Positions 34,469 to 43,633 of a DNA stretch of 64,000 nucleotides are shown one piece after another. The stretch comes from Methylobacterium terricola. Lineage in GTDB: Bacteria > Pseudomonadota > Alphaproteobacteria > Rhizobiales > Beijerinckiaceae. Positions within the stretch are counted from its first letter, which is position 1. Each line of letters starts with the position of its first letter. The DNA is taken from contig NZ_VDDA01000002.1 in NCBI RefSeq assembly GCF_006151805.1, positions 558,001-622,000 of the forward strand, read 5' to 3'. The notes beneath the pieces are model-generated. The model made no database searches and was not told the DNA's origin. It saw nothing but the letters and a program-made list of their open reading frames with translations. A program made the position numbers and the translations under genes.

Positions 34469-35071
34469 ATGTCGGACGCGCCCACCATCTACGCCAACAC
34501 CCTGATGGCCCTCAGCCTGCGCCGGCCGGGCATCCTTCAAGTCACCCTCGGCACCGCCGGCTTCAGCGGCGACGACATCGAGGTCGCGGTGCGGCTCGCC
34601 GTGCCGGAGGATACCGCCGTCGAGATCGTCGAGGCTCTGGTCGAGGGCCTGCAGGCGGCGGCCGAGGAGGACGAAGAGGACGACGAGACGCCCGAGCCCT
34701 ACGAGGCCTCCGTCGGCGACGTCGCGACCGCGGGGCTGCTCGCCACCACGCTGGCCACCGCCATGGGCGACGCCCTCGACTTGGTGGCCGCGAGGCCCGA
34801 TTTCCTCGAGCGCCTGACCGAGATCGAGGAGCGCGCCGTCCTGACGACGCGCAACTCGGTCTCCGAAGGCGTCTCGGTCGACGACGAGGCCAAGGCCGTC
34901 CGCGACACCGTCGCGGTGCTCCGGAGCCTCTTCGCCCAGTGGCGCAAGGACCATGTCCCGCCGGCCCCGCCCGAGGACGGCGAATCCAAGGACGGGGGCC
35001 CCCAGGCCGGAGGACCCGAGGACGGGGGACCGGAGGACGGGCAGTCCGGGAATGGGGGCGCCAAGGCCTGA
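34469..35071 (+). CDS. Acidic hypothetical protein
   Basis: A 200-residue acidic, soluble protein. It starts MSDAPTIYANTLMALSLRRP, and the middle includes a run of acidic residues (EEDEEDDETPEP) and a helical core (ATAGLLATTLATAMGDALDL, TEIEERAVLTTRNSVSEGVS). The last ~35 residues are a Gly/Pro/Glu/Asp repeat (GGPEDGGPEDGQ) that is probably disordered. No signal peptide or membrane span. The ATG follows GAGAGGTCGAGGTC. I recognise no family. Its stop codon is in a hairpin shared with the next, convergent gene. Confidence 0.65.
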   Translation: MSDAPTIYANTLMALSLRRPGILQVTLGTAGFSGDDIEVAVRLAVPEDTAVEIVEALVEGLQAAAEEDEEDDETPEPYEASVGDVATAGLLATTLATAMGDALDLVAARPDFLERLTEIEERAVLTTRNSVSEGVSVDDEAKAVRDTVAVLRSLFAQWRKDHVPPAPPEDGESKDGGPQAGGPEDGGPEDGQSGNGGAKA

Positions 35072-35088
35072 CCGAGGCCGGTCAGGCC
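35065..35088. terminator. Bidirectional hairpin containing both stop codons of a convergent pair
   Basis: GGCCTGACC (35065-35073) pairs with GGTCAGGCC (35080-35088) around a 6-base loop. The left arm contains the TGA of the acidic protein, and the right arm contains the TCA (TGA on the minus strand) of the chemoreceptor. The two genes end 11 bases apart. It is probably a compact two-way terminator. Confidence 0.65.
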
Positions 35089-36770
35089 GCCCGGACCGTG
35101 GCGAGGAAGCGGTGCACCTCCGCCGAGAGGTGCTCCGACTGGCGCGACAGCGCAGAGGCCGAGGCGAGCACGTGGACGGCCGCCTCCCCGGTCGTCTCGG
35201 AGGCCTGGGCGACGCCCGTGATCGTGCCGGTGACCGCGCTGGTGCCGAGCGAGGCCTGCGAGACGTTGCGCACGATCTCCTGGGTGGCGGCGCCCTGCTG
35301 CTCGACCGCCGAGGCGATCGAGGCGGCGACGGTGTCGATCTCGCGGATCAGGCCGGTGATCGCGCCGATCGCCCCGACCGTCTGGCTCGTCACCCCCTGG
35401 ACCTCGCCGATCTGGCGGGCGATCTCATCGGTCGCGCGGGCGGTCTGGTTTGCCAGTTCCTTGACCTCGGCGGCAACGACCGCGAAGCCCCGGCCCGCGT
35501 CTCCGGCCCGGGCCGCCTCGATCGTGGCATTGAGCGCCAGGAGATTGGTCTGGCTGGCGATCGTCGAGATCAGGCCGACCATATCGCCGATCTTCGCCGA
35601 GGTCCGGTCGAGCGCCTGGACGTAGTGGGTGGTCTGGTTCGCCTCCACGACCGCCCGCTGGGCGAGGCTGGCCGAGCCGGAGACCTGGCGGGCGATCTCG
35701 GCGATCGAGGTGCCGAGCTCTTCGGCCGCCACCGCCACCGTGCCGACATTCGTCGCCGCCTCCTCGGCCGCCGCGGCGACGCTCGTCGATTGCGCGGCGG
35801 TCTGCGTGGCCGTGGCGGTCATCGACTGGGCGGTGACCTGGAGCCCGGTGGCGGAGGCCGAGACCGCTCCGACGATGCTGCCGATCGCGGTCTCGAAGCC
35901 GTCGGCGAGCTCCATCATCGCGTGACGGCGTGCGGCGGAGGCGGCCGCGTCGGCGATCTGGCGCCGCTCGGCGTCCTCGGCGGCCTTCTGCGCCACCATC
36001 GCCTTGATGCTCGCGACGGCACGGCCGAGCGCCCCGATCTCGTCGCCACGCCGGCTCTCGGCGATCTCCGCGTCGATCTCGCCGGCGGCCATCCGCTCCA
36101 GCACCGCTACGAGCCGGGCGATCGGCCGCCGGATGTTGAGCACCAAAGCGATCGCGGCGCCGAGCAGGCTCAGCAGCATCGCCGCGCCGGCCACGAGGCC
36201 GAGCCGCGTCGCCGCCGCGATCCGGTCCGAGGCCCTGTCCATCGCTTCTTGCGTGAAACGGTTCGCATTCCCCACGGATTCGCCGATCGTCGTCTCGGCC
36301 TTCGCCGCGAGGGCATCGATCGTGCCGCGGGCCGCCGCCGCCGCGGCGGCGTCGACGGGCCGGCCATACAGGTCGGCACGGGCGATCCTTGCGTAACGCT
36401 GCACCGCCTCGGCGAGATCGTGCACGTTGCGCACGCTGTCGCGCAGGACATCCGGCTTGATGGCGATCGTGATCGGTCGCGCGAGGCCCGCGGCCACGGC
36501 CTTCGCCTGGTCGAGCGCCGCCGTCACGGCGGCGTCGGCGGCCGCGGCACTGGGCGCCAGCTCCACCGTCTTCTGGCCGATCTGGATCCGGCTGACCGCG
36601 AGCTGCGCTTGCGAGATCCCGCGCAGGATGGTCGCTTCCCGCGCCACCGTCTCGTTCGCCGCGTGGATCTCGGTGTTGCTGGACCATTGGTTGAAGACGG
36701 CGCCGCCGGCGAACAGCGCGGTGACGGCCGACGACAGCGCCAGTTTGCGCCCGATGCTGAGCCTGATCAT
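35082..36770 (-). CDS. Methyl-accepting chemotaxis protein
   Basis: Membrane chemoreceptor of 562 residues. First span at ~9-28 ([20 protein letters not shown]), periplasmic four-helix-type sensor (~30-185), second span ~190-212 ([20 protein letters not shown]), HAMP (~215-265), then the cytoplasmic coiled coil. The signalling tip is intact: [20 protein letters not shown] followed by [20 protein letters not shown]. There is no C-terminal CheR-binding pentapeptide. I use the ATG at 36770; one four codons upstream (36782) is also possible. The ligand is unknown and no che genes are nearby. Confidence 0.94.
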   Translation of the reverse strand: MIRLSIGRKLALSSAVTALFAGGAVFNQWSSNTEIHAANETVAREATILRGISQAQLAVSRIQIGQKTVELAPSAAAADAAVTAALDQAKAVAAGLARPITIAIKPDVLRDSVRNVHDLAEAVQRYARIARADLYGRPVDAAAAAAARGTIDALAAKAETTIGESVGNANRFTQEAMDRASDRIAAATRLGLVAGAAMLLSLLGAAIALVLNIRRPIARLVAVLERMAAGEIDAEIAESRRGDEIGALGRAVASIKAMVAQKAAEDAERRQIADAAASAARRHAMMELADGFETAIGSIVGAVSASATGLQVTAQSMTATATQTAAQSTSVAAAAEEAATNVGTVAVAAEELGTSIAEIARQVSGSASLAQRAVVEANQTTHYVQALDRTSAKIGDMVGLISTIASQTNLLALNATIEAARAGDAGRGFAVVAAEVKELANQTARATDEIARQIGEVQGVTSQTVGAIGAITGLIREIDTVAASIASAVEQQGAATQEIVRNVSQASLGTSAVTGTITGVAQASETTGEAAVHVLASASALSRQSEHLSAEVHRFLATVRAA

Positions 36771-36951
36771 CGAAGGACCCATCGTCCCAAAACGGACAAA
36801 TTATCGATCGGTTCAAGTTAAGAATGTCGTGTTGACAAAAGGTTTCTGATGGCTGGGAAAGTCATATGAAAATTGTCCCACGCACAGTGGAACCATTCGA
36901 CACTACAACCCTTACGTTGGTGCAACCGCGTGAGGTGTCGGGGTCTCACGA

Positions 36952-38127
36952 TCATCCATCGATGACGTGCGGGACGAAACGGGCGCGGTCCGTGGTGATC
37001 ATCCCGTCGCTCTCGCGCAGGCCGATCCCGGCGGGCGCATCGCCGACGATCCAGCTGCCGACCAGGGCGTGGCGGCCGTGAAAGCACGGCAGCAGGCCGA
37101 GCCCCTGACGGACGAAGCCCTCCGCCCCGTAAGGCCCGTCGCCGCTTGCCGCGACGGCGCCGTCGCGCACGATCAGGACGTTGGCGCCCTCCCGGGCATA
37201 GAGCGGCTTCTTCACGAAGCTCGTCCCAAGTGAAGCCTTGGCGGGATCCTCCTCGAAGAAGGCCGGCAGCAGGTTCGGGTGGCCTGGCGCCATCGCCCAG
37301 AGATGGGCCAGCATGCCCTTGTTGGAGAGGACCGCCTTCCAGGGCGGCTCCAGGAAGCGGGTCGACGACGCGCCGACCGCCCGGCCGAACGCATCAGCGA
37401 ACATCCACTCCCACGGATAGAGCTTGAACATCGTGTCGATCGGCCGGGCGGCCTCGTCGACGAAGCGCCCGTCGGAATCGAGCCCGATCGCCTCGACCGG
37501 CAGGAACGGTGCGGAGAGGCCGGCCTGGAGCGCGCAATCCTGCAGGTAGGCGACCGTGCCGCGATCCTCCGGCGCGTCGGGGACGCAGGCGAAGGCGACG
37601 CCTGGAGACCCGGTCGCGGCGCCGATCTCGGCGAAGCGGGCGATCAGCCGCTCGTGCAGGCTGTTGAACTGATCCGTTCCCGCCGGCAGGCGGTTCCGGG
37701 CGAGCCCGTCCTCGAGCCAGAGCCACTGGAACACCGCGCTCTCGTAGAGGGCGGTCGGGGTGTCGGCATTGTATTCGAGGAGCTTTGCCGGCCCGGCGTC
37801 GCGGCCGCCGTAGCTGAGGTCGAGGCGGCCGTAGAGGCTCGGGTCGCGCCGCCGCCAGCTCGCCCGGATCGCGTCCCAGGCATGGTCCGGAATCTTCAGC
37901 GAGGCGAGGATCGCGCCGTCCTCGACCGCGCGCGCGACGAAGGCGAGGCAGAGCGCGTGCAACTCGCGGCTCGGCGCTTCGAGGTCGTCCTCGATCTCCG
38001 CCAGGGTGAAGGCATAACAGGCGCTCTCGTCCCAGTACGGCGCGCCGTCGAAGGAGTGGAAGTGGAAGCCGGCCCGCGCCGCATGCGCGCGCCAGTCGGG
38101 CCGCTCGGGACAGGCAAGGCGGCGCAT
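36952..38127 (-). CDS. Glutathionylspermidine-synthase-like ATP-grasp protein (YjfC/YgiC family)
   Basis: A 391-residue ATP-grasp ligase of the family named for glutathionylspermidine synthase, without the N-terminal amidase of E. coli Gss. Conserved parts: PYWDESACYAFTLAEIEDDL, LLEYNADTPTALYESAVFQW, FKLYPWEWMFADAFG, LSNKGMLAHLWAM, SFVKKPLYAREGANV. True substrates of this short form are unknown. Its ATG overlaps the stop of the DUF1190 gene upstream (TGATG). The E. coli yjfL-yjfM-yjfC and ygiB-ygiC arrangements are similar, which supports a conserved pathway. Confidence 0.9.
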   Translation of the reverse strand: MRRLACPERPDWRAHAARAGFHFHSFDGAPYWDESACYAFTLAEIEDDLEAPSRELHALCLAFVARAVEDGAILASLKIPDHAWDAIRASWRRRDPSLYGRLDLSYGGRDAGPAKLLEYNADTPTALYESAVFQWLWLEDGLARNRLPAGTDQFNSLHERLIARFAEIGAATGSPGVAFACVPDAPEDRGTVAYLQDCALQAGLSAPFLPVEAIGLDSDGRFVDEAARPIDTMFKLYPWEWMFADAFGRAVGASSTRFLEPPWKAVLSNKGMLAHLWAMAPGHPNLLPAFFEEDPAKASLGTSFVKKPLYAREGANVLIVRDGAVAASGDGPYGAEGFVRQGLGLLPCFHGRHALVGSWIVGDAPAGIGLRESDGMITTDRARFVPHVIDG

Positions 38128-38795
38128 CAGCCGCCCGATCCATGCCCGCTGCCGGCATGCCCGCCAGCACTCGCCACCGCCCGCCCGGCCCCGCCGAAGC
38201 CGCCGCGGGCCACCAGCCGCGGCGTCGTGGAGGTCGTGCGGGCCACCTCCGTCGGGACCTGCACCCGCGAGCCGCCGCCGACGAACGCGATGCGCCCGCC
38301 CGAGCCGGTGCAATAGCCGCCCCCGCCGCCATGGGCGTGCCGCTCCTCCTCCGGGGCGTGCGGGTAGAGCGGCTGGACCGGCAGGGCCTGCTCCGGATTT
38401 CGCCCCATCATGAAGGCGGTCATCACCGGCAGGAAGCGGCCCTGCGCCGCCGCCGTCACCGTCGCGCCCGGGACGCAGCCGGCCGACGGGCCGTGGTGGC
38501 GCTCGCAATCCTCCAGCGTCTCGTAGCGCGGCGCGGTCGCGGCGTAGGCCACCCGCGCCGCCGCCTCGGCCTCGGTGCAGTCCTGTGCGCTGCGCACCCG
38601 GTCGGCGAGGCAGGCGTCGCGCGAGCGGTAGACCAGAACGTCCTCGGTGCGCCGCCCGGCTTCGAGGCGGCTAAGCCCGTAGGCCGTGGCGCCGACGCCG
38701 GCGATCAGCACCAGGGAGACGGCGGCCGACCGCTTGGTGCCACGCGCGGACTCCGCCTCGGCGTCGCCCGTGGCCTGGCTCATGCCCTGACTCAT
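38127..38795 (-). CDS. DUF1190 protein (YjfM/YgiB-like)
   Basis: A 222-residue envelope protein. Residues ~22-42 (RSAAVSLVLIAGVGATAYGL) form an N-terminal anchor or uncleaved signal. The DUF1190 core has VYRSRDACLADRVRSAQDCT, EDCERHHGPSAGCV and FMMGRNPEQALPVQPLYP, with Cys spaced for disulfides. The C-terminus is low-complexity Gly/Ser/Ala. Start at 38795; it follows the DUF350 gene after 6 bases and overlaps the ATP-grasp gene by one base. Function unknown; the operon context is its best clue. Confidence 0.85.
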   Translation of the reverse strand: MSQGMSQATGDAEAESARGTKRSAAVSLVLIAGVGATAYGLSRLEAGRRTEDVLVYRSRDACLADRVRSAQDCTEAEAAARVAYAATAPRYETLEDCERHHGPSAGCVPGATVTAAAQGRFLPVMTAFMMGRNPEQALPVQPLYPHAPEEERHAHGGGGGYCTGSGGRIAFVGGGSRVQVPTEVARTTSTTPRLVARGGFGGAGRAVASAGGHAGSGHGSGG

Positions 38796-38801
38796 GCCGC
38801 C

Positions 38802-39200
38802 TCACTCCGTCATCGCGGCGGCGTTCAGGAGGCCGCCGGCGAGGGAGACGGCGCCCAGCAGGATGGCCGCGGCGATCCGGTCCTCCTCGATCCGCCGCGA
38901 CAGGTCCGGCACCGCGAGGCGGACCAGCCAGTAGAGCGCGATCTGCACGATCAGGGCGACGAGGCCCCAGACCAGGCAGTCGAGAACGGAGAGGGCGTTG
39001 TAGATCGCTACGGCGAGCGGCAGGGTGAAGCCGACGAGGCTGCCGCCGAGCGCGACCGCCGCCGCCACCACGTCCCGGCGGATCAGCGCGAGCTCGTTAT
39101 GCGCCGTCGCGACGGTGTAGATCACCAGGTAGAGGCCGGTCAGGCCCACCGCCGTGGCGAGAGTGAGCAGGAAGGCCGGCAGCCCGGCGAGCGATGTCAT
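38802..39200 (-). CDS. DUF350 membrane protein (YjfL-like)
   Basis: A 132-residue polytopic protein with four predicted spans: LPAFLLTLATAVGLTGLYLV, VVAAAVALGGSLVGFTLPLA, ALSVLDCLVWGLVALIVQIA, and IAAAILLGAVSLAGGLLNAA. This is the DUF350/YjfL pattern. The start at 39200 is the Met before the first span. It is the first gene of a three-gene operon with DUF1190 and the ATP-grasp protein. The 315 bases upstream (39201-39515) hold nothing else I can support. Confidence 0.9.
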   Translation of the reverse strand: MTSLAGLPAFLLTLATAVGLTGLYLVIYTVATAHNELALIRRDVVAAAVALGGSLVGFTLPLAVAIYNALSVLDCLVWGLVALIVQIALYWLVRLAVPDLSRRIEEDRIAAAILLGAVSLAGGLLNAAAMTE

Positions 39201-39515
39201 GGGGCGGCGGCCGTGCCGAGGTCGGCGGAGGCTCGCTGGTCGTTGCGGGCGTGGGTCAAGATTGACCGATATCCTCGAAACTGTTTCGGCACCCCCGAAA
39301 CGGAATGGAGTGTCGCAATGCCCGGCATGAGCGTCAAGCTGTGATTGGAGCCAGACGCAGAACCGCATGATGATCGCCCGCCCCGGGGCGGACGGCGCAA
39401 GTCCATCGCCCTGTCACGCTCCGTCGTTCTTGCCGTGCGATCATCCCGTGATTGAGGCTCGCCCGACGGTCGATGGCGCCGGGGGTACGGGATGGCCGGT
39501 CGCGGAGGAGCGACG

Positions 39516-39786
39516 ATGACGAAGGTCGGGGGGCATGGTCGGCCCGGCGAGCAGCTGTTCCGGCATGGACGCCCCTCATCGTGTCTCATCTTGAGTGGAC
39601 GCGATGTTTTCCAGATCCTGTTCAGCCTCCTATGGACCGGCTTCTTCGTCGTCTCGTACAGGAGAGCGTGGCGCGAGAACGGAGACCTGTCGTTCAGGAT
39701 CTTCGGCATCCCGGTCCTGCTCGCCGGCCTCACCATCACGGTCGGCCGCTTCGTCCTCGACGTTCATCTGCGTAATACCCTCGCGC
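39516..39786 (+). pseudogene. Truncated bacterial PH-domain-like membrane protein
   Basis: The frame starts MTKVGGHGRPGEQLFRHGRP after the strong ribosome-binding site CGGAGGAGCGACG. It continues with VFQILFSLLWTGFFVVSYRR and GIPVLLAGLTITVGRFVLDV, the double-span start of small PH-domain (bPH-type) proteins. The homology ends at HLRNT, exactly where a palindromic repeat element begins (39773). The frame stays open through the element to 40007 but the sequence there is nonsense. The missing part would be the PH domain itself (about 80 residues). I read it as a gene broken by the element; a fused product is possible but unlikely to be functional. Confidence 0.6.
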
Positions 39787-39894
39787 CTTGGCATCGACAC
39801 GTCGATGCCAAGGCGTTCGGCGCATCAGCGCCGGTGCCCGTTCGGGCGTGCCTTGCGCCGTCGAACGGATCCGTTCGAAGGCGCGGCGGTATGA
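39773..39894. mobile_element. MITE-like palindromic element with terminal inverted repeats
   Basis: About 122 bases, no coding capacity. The left end TAATACCCTCGCGCC and the reverse complement of the right end (TCATACCGCCGCGCC) match at 12 of 15 positions. Inside are a perfect 15-bp stem (39784-39798 with 39801-39815) and a palindrome around GAACGGATCCGTTC (39855-39884). The left 14 bases recur exactly at 24758. It sits inside the PH-domain-like gene. A non-autonomous mobile or REP-type element is the best reading; the responsible transposase is not in the window. Confidence 0.6.
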
Positions 39895-40061
39895 GACCAT
39901 GCACGACCTCGTCCCCGGTCGACGCATCGTCATCGACCGGCGGGGCGTATGGCCGAGAACGAGGTCCCCGGCCCGCGCCGGCCATGCACAATCCCGCCGG
40001 GTCGTGAGACCATCGCGACGCAGGCCGTGTTGACAGTCACCCTCAGCCCGGGAGCCCCGCC

Positions 40062-40505
40062 ATGCCCGCCCTCATCGCCCTCATCGCGCTCCTCGCCGGC
40101 GCGCTCAACACCGTCCAGGCGGGGGCGAACACGACCCTCAACAAGGCGCTCGGCCAGCCGGTGCTGGTGGCCCTCACGGTCTCGGCCGCCAACGTCCTGG
40201 TCTATCTCGCTGCTGCCCCGTTCGTCGGACTCGGCTGGCCCGGGAGCGGCCGGTTCGCCCAGGTGCCGTGGTGGGCCTGGCTCGGCGGCGCGATGGGGGG
40301 CGCCTACGTGCTGGCGATGATCTTCCTCGCCGGGCGGCTCGGGTCGGCGGTGTTCGCCGGGCTCACCGTCACCGCCGGCCTCGTCACCTCGGTGGTGCTC
40401 GACCATTACGGCTGGGTCGGGTTCGCCCAGCACCCGGCCGGTCCCGGGCGGATCCTCGGCTGCGGGCTGATGATCGCCGGGGTCGCGCTGATCTCGTTGT
40501 TCTAG
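40062..40505 (+). CDS. DMT-family / YdcZ-type (DUF606) membrane protein
   Basis: A 147-residue protein with five predicted spans covering nearly all of it. The family start ALIALLAGALNTVQAGANTT LNKALG-like and the later segment GGAMGGAYVLAMIFLAGRLG are typical of DUF606/YdcZ, a half-size relative of drug/metabolite transporters. AGLTVTAGLVTSVVLDHYGW is also conserved. The ATG at 40062 follows CCCGGGAGCCCCGCC. The substrate is unknown; half-size members usually work as dimers. It lies just after the palindromic element. Confidence 0.88.
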   Translation: MPALIALIALLAGALNTVQAGANTTLNKALGQPVLVALTVSAANVLVYLAAAPFVGLGWPGSGRFAQVPWWAWLGGAMGGAYVLAMIFLAGRLGSAVFAGLTVTAGLVTSVVLDHYGWVGFAQHPAGPGRILGCGLMIAGVALISLF

Positions 40506-40510
40506 GCGGC

Positions 40511-40756
40511 TCAGCGCCACGCGCCCGGGTCGCGCGCCTCGCGGCCGGAGACTGGCGCGGTCTGCGCGGAGAAGGCCGGGGCGCGGCTCACCCCCGGATC
40601 GACCGTGTTGACGTCGGCGAGAAGCAGGGTCGCGACGGAGGCGCCGAGGCCGGTGATCACGAAGGCGGCCGTCACGGCCCGGGGCGCCCCGAAATGCCGG
40701 ACGATCAGTGCGATCGCGATCGCGACGGCGAGGAAACCGACGGCGCTGTGCCACAT
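40511..40756 (-). CDS. Small two-span membrane protein (hypothetical)
   Basis: An 81-residue frame starting MWHSAVGFLAVAIAIALIVR with two predicted spans (~5-22 and ~30-50) and a polar tail. The GGGAG before the ATG at 40756 supports this start; a start nine codons upstream (40783) is also open. Convergent with the DUF606 gene, only 5 bases apart. No family recognised. Confidence 0.5.
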   Translation of the reverse strand: MWHSAVGFLAVAIAIALIVRHFGAPRAVTAAFVITGLGASVATLLLADVNTVDPGVSRAPAFSAQTAPVSGREARDPGAWR

Positions 40757-40954
40757 GAGATCATCGCTCCCGTTTCGGGACATCGTGCCCCGTCCACGGG
40801 CGGGCGGTGCGAGCGGCGTGCCGGCAGGGCGGTCCCGTTTCAACGACGAGTGCGAGCCGTCGAGACCGCACCGGCCGGGTCCTGCGCCGACCCACGTTCC
40901 CCCGTCGGCTGTTCGGCCCTAAGGAGGACGCGACCGGTCTCCAGGAACGCCCCG

Positions 40955-41953
40955 ATGCCCACGCCCTCCGCTCCCCTCGCCCTCGGTGTCATCGGCGCTG
41001 GCATCATGGGGGAGCGCATGCTGAACGCCGTCCTCGCGCAGGACGTCCCGTCCCACGAGGCGGCGCCCGTCCGGATCGCCGCCCTGTGGGATCCGAGCCC
41101 GGCGGCACGGGCGCGCATCGCCGCGAGCTTCCCGGCGGTGCCGGTGGTGGCGGATGCCGACGCCGTCGTGGCGGCGAGCGATTGCGTCTACGTCGCCTCG
41201 CCGCCGGCCTCGCATCTCGGCTATGCCCGGGCGGCCCTGGCGGCGGGCCGCAGCGTGTTCTGCGAGAAGCCCCTCGCCGTCGACCTCGCCGAGGCGCGGG
41301 ACTTCGTGGCGGGCGCAGGGAGCCGCGGGGCGGTGAATTTCCCGTTCGCCTCCTCGCTCGGCGTGGCGGCCCTGTCGCAGTGGATCGCCGAGGGTGCGGT
41401 CGGGACGCCGCGTCGCCTCACCATCGAGGTCGCCTTCGCGCGCTGGCCGCGGGGGTGGCAGGCCGACGCCGCCGGCTGGCTCGACGGGCGCCGGGAGGGC
41501 GGCTTCACCCGCGAGGTGGCGTCGCACTTTCTGTTCCTCAGCCGTCGCCTGCTCGGGCCGCTGCACGACCTGACGGCGCAGGCTGGGTTCCCGGAGTCGG
41601 GCCGGTCCGAGCGGTCGGTTGACGCCACCTTCCGGGCCGGCGAGGTGCCGGTGCAGCTGCGCGGCAGGGTCGGCGAGACGGCGCTCGACGATCACAACAC
41701 CTGGACGCTCGAGGGCGAGGCCGGGGCCGTGCGCCTGCGCGACTGGGCGATCGCCGAGCGGCGCCAGCCCGACGGCAGCTTCGCGCCCGCCCCCGACGCG
41801 ATGCCGAACGAGCGCGCCCGCCCGATCGCCCTGCGCCGCCAGCTCGACGGCGTGGCGCGGATGACGCGGGGCGAGCCGCACCATCTCGCGACCTTGGCGG
41901 AGGCGCTGGAGGTGCAGGAGATCGTCGAGGCGATCCTGGCGCAGGGCCGCTGA
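40955..41953 (+). CDS. Gfo/Idh/MocA-family oxidoreductase
   Basis: NAD(P)-dependent dehydrogenase of 332 residues. The Rossmann domain begins LALGVIGAGIMGERMLNAVL, followed by VYVASPPASHLGYARAALAA and VFCEKPLAVD (the EKP motif). The C-terminal alpha/beta substrate domain (~125-325) includes GGFTREVASHFLFLSRRLLG. Substrates in this family are sugars, inositols or related polyols. The ATG at 40955 is chosen at the Rossmann motif; the preceding GGAACGCCCCG is a usable site. It lies 474 bases before the EPS locus and might supply a sugar precursor, but this is not shown. Confidence 0.92.
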   Translation: MPTPSAPLALGVIGAGIMGERMLNAVLAQDVPSHEAAPVRIAALWDPSPAARARIAASFPAVPVVADADAVVAASDCVYVASPPASHLGYARAALAAGRSVFCEKPLAVDLAEARDFVAGAGSRGAVNFPFASSLGVAALSQWIAEGAVGTPRRLTIEVAFARWPRGWQADAAGWLDGRREGGFTREVASHFLFLSRRLLGPLHDLTAQAGFPESGRSERSVDATFRAGEVPVQLRGRVGETALDDHNTWTLEGEAGAVRLRDWAIAERRQPDGSFAPAPDAMPNERARPIALRRQLDGVARMTRGEPHHLATLAEALEVQEIVEAILAQGR

Positions 41954-42427
41954 TCCCCCGGACATCGCGTCACACCCTGCGACCCGGCCGAAGGCGGCGG
42001 TCCGAGGGCTCGCTCGCCGTCGGGTCGGCTCCCGGCGGCGGTTAGGGCGCTGCCGCCGTTGCCGAATCCCATTCGCTCATCGACTCCGCGTCCGGTGCAG
42101 AACAGCCGCTTGCCACGTCTTGGATCACCATGACGAATGGTGTCGAACCGGGCCGAACGGCCGGGATCAGTAGTCCTCCGCGAATGAATATCATTTGATC
42201 GCACGTTAGCTCCACACAGGCTCGTCGCCCTTCGTCCTGCGTCTCCGGGATCGAGGCGACCCGGAAAGGCCGCGAGGTCTCGCACCGGGATCACCCCGGC
42301 AGGGTGAGGCGGGCATTGTACTTCGGCAACGAGGGATCGGCTGGGCCGGTCGACGGAGCGTGCGAGGGATGAGAAGCGGGACGGCACGGATCATCGGCGA
42401 TGACGGCGCGGCCGGCGGACGGCGCCG
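41954..42427. other. 474-base intergenic region before the EPS locus
   Basis: No gene is supportable here. The middle (42160-42210) is distinctly AT-rich, including GAATGAATATCATTTGATCG, and likely holds the promoter of the downstream glycosyltransferases. A short GGCCG-AA-CGGCC hairpin lies near 42150. Confidence 0.4.
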
Positions 42428-43630
42428 GTGAGCGCCTGCCCCTCTCCCCTGCGCGTCCTCCTCGCCCATAACCGCTACCAGGTCCGCGGCGGCGAGGATG
42501 CGGCGGTGGCCCGCGATCTCGCCGCCCTGGCGCGGGCGGGCTGCGCCGTCGAGGCGGTGTTCCTCGACAACGGCGCCATCGATTCCGGCCTCGCGCGCCT
42601 GCGGGCGGCCGTCGCGACGACGCACGCGCCGGAGGGCATCGCCCGGGTGATGGCGGCGGCGCGGCGCTTCGCGCCGGACGTGGTCCATGTCCACAACTTC
42701 TTCCCGCTGCTCTCGCCGGGCATCCACGCGGCGGCCCGGGCGGCCGGCTTTGCCACCGTCCAGACCCTGCATAATTACCGGCTGATCTGCCCGGGCGCCT
42801 TCCTGATGCGCGACGGCGCGCCCTGCGAGGTCTGCGTCACCGGCTCGCCCTACCAGGCGGTGCGCTTCGCCTGCTACCGCGGCTCGCGGATCGGCTCGCT
42901 CGCCGTCGCCCGGATGGTCGACCATCACCGCCGGGCCGGCACATGGAGGCGCGACGTCGACCGGTTCGTCGCCCTGACGCCGTTCGCCCGCGAGCGCTTC
43001 GTCGCGGCCGGCATCCCGGCGGAGCGAATCCGCATCCGGCCGAACGGCCTGCCCGATCCGGGACCGCCCGCGGACGGCCCGCGCGACGGCCTCCTCTATG
43101 TCGGCCGGCTCAGCCCCGAGAAGGGCGTGCTCGTCCTGGCCGAGGCCGCAATCCGGGCCGGCAGACGGGTCACGGTGATCGGCGACGGGCCGCTGGCGGG
43201 CGCGCTTGCCGGCCATCCGGGCCTCGACCTGCGGGGCGCTCTCACCCCCGACGCGGTCCAGGCGGCGATGGCGCGGGCGGCGGCGGTCGTGGTGCCCTCG
43301 CTCTGGTACGAGGGGCTGCCGATGGTGGTGGCCGAGGCCTTCGCCGCCGGCACCCCGGTCGTCGCCTCGCGGATCGGGGCGCTCGCGAGCCTCGTCGCGG
43401 AGGGCGAGACCGGCCTCCGCGTCGAGCCGGGCGATGCCGCCACCTTGAGCGCCGCGCTCGGCCGGATCGCCGGCGATCCGACAGCCGCATCCGCCATGGG
43501 GCGTGCGGCCCGCGCCGTCTACGAGCGCGAGTGGCGCGAGGACGTCACCACGCGCGCCCTCCTCGACATCTACCGCGACGCCGTCGCCGCCCGGGCGGCC
43601 GAGGTGCGCCTCTCGCCGACAGGAACCTGA
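42428..43630 (+). CDS. GT4 family glycosyltransferase
   Basis: GT-B-fold glycosyltransferase of 400 residues. The N-terminal domain has AHNRYQVRGGEDAAVARDLA and DVVHVHNFFPLLSPGIHAAA. The C-terminal domain has LLYVGRLSPEKGVLVLAEAA and the EX7E motif in YEGLPMVVAEAFAAG. It has Cys-rich CPGAFLMRDGAPCEVC, common in the N-terminal domain of this GT4 branch. The GTG start follows CGGCGGACGGCGCCG. It is separated by only 3 bases from the GT26 gene and is probably part of repeat-unit assembly. Donor sugar unknown. Confidence 0.93.
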   Translation: MSACPSPLRVLLAHNRYQVRGGEDAAVARDLAALARAGCAVEAVFLDNGAIDSGLARLRAAVATTHAPEGIARVMAAARRFAPDVVHVHNFFPLLSPGIHAAARAAGFATVQTLHNYRLICPGAFLMRDGAPCEVCVTGSPYQAVRFACYRGSRIGSLAVARMVDHHRRAGTWRRDVDRFVALTPFARERFVAAGIPAERIRIRPNGLPDPGPPADGPRDGLLYVGRLSPEKGVLVLAEAAIRAGRRVTVIGDGPLAGALAGHPGLDLRGALTPDAVQAAMARAAAVVVPSLWYEGLPMVVAEAFAAGTPVVASRIGALASLVAEGETGLRVEPGDAATLSAALGRIAGDPTAASAMGRAARAVYEREWREDVTTRALLDIYRDAVAARAAEVRLSPTGT

Positions 43631-43633
43631 GCC

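Noticed and set aside
39230..39344. Possible 3' remnant of a HlyD-type adaptor ending PGMSVKL
   Set aside because: Only the last few residues resemble the family and the preceding residues do not. A short match of this kind is not enough.
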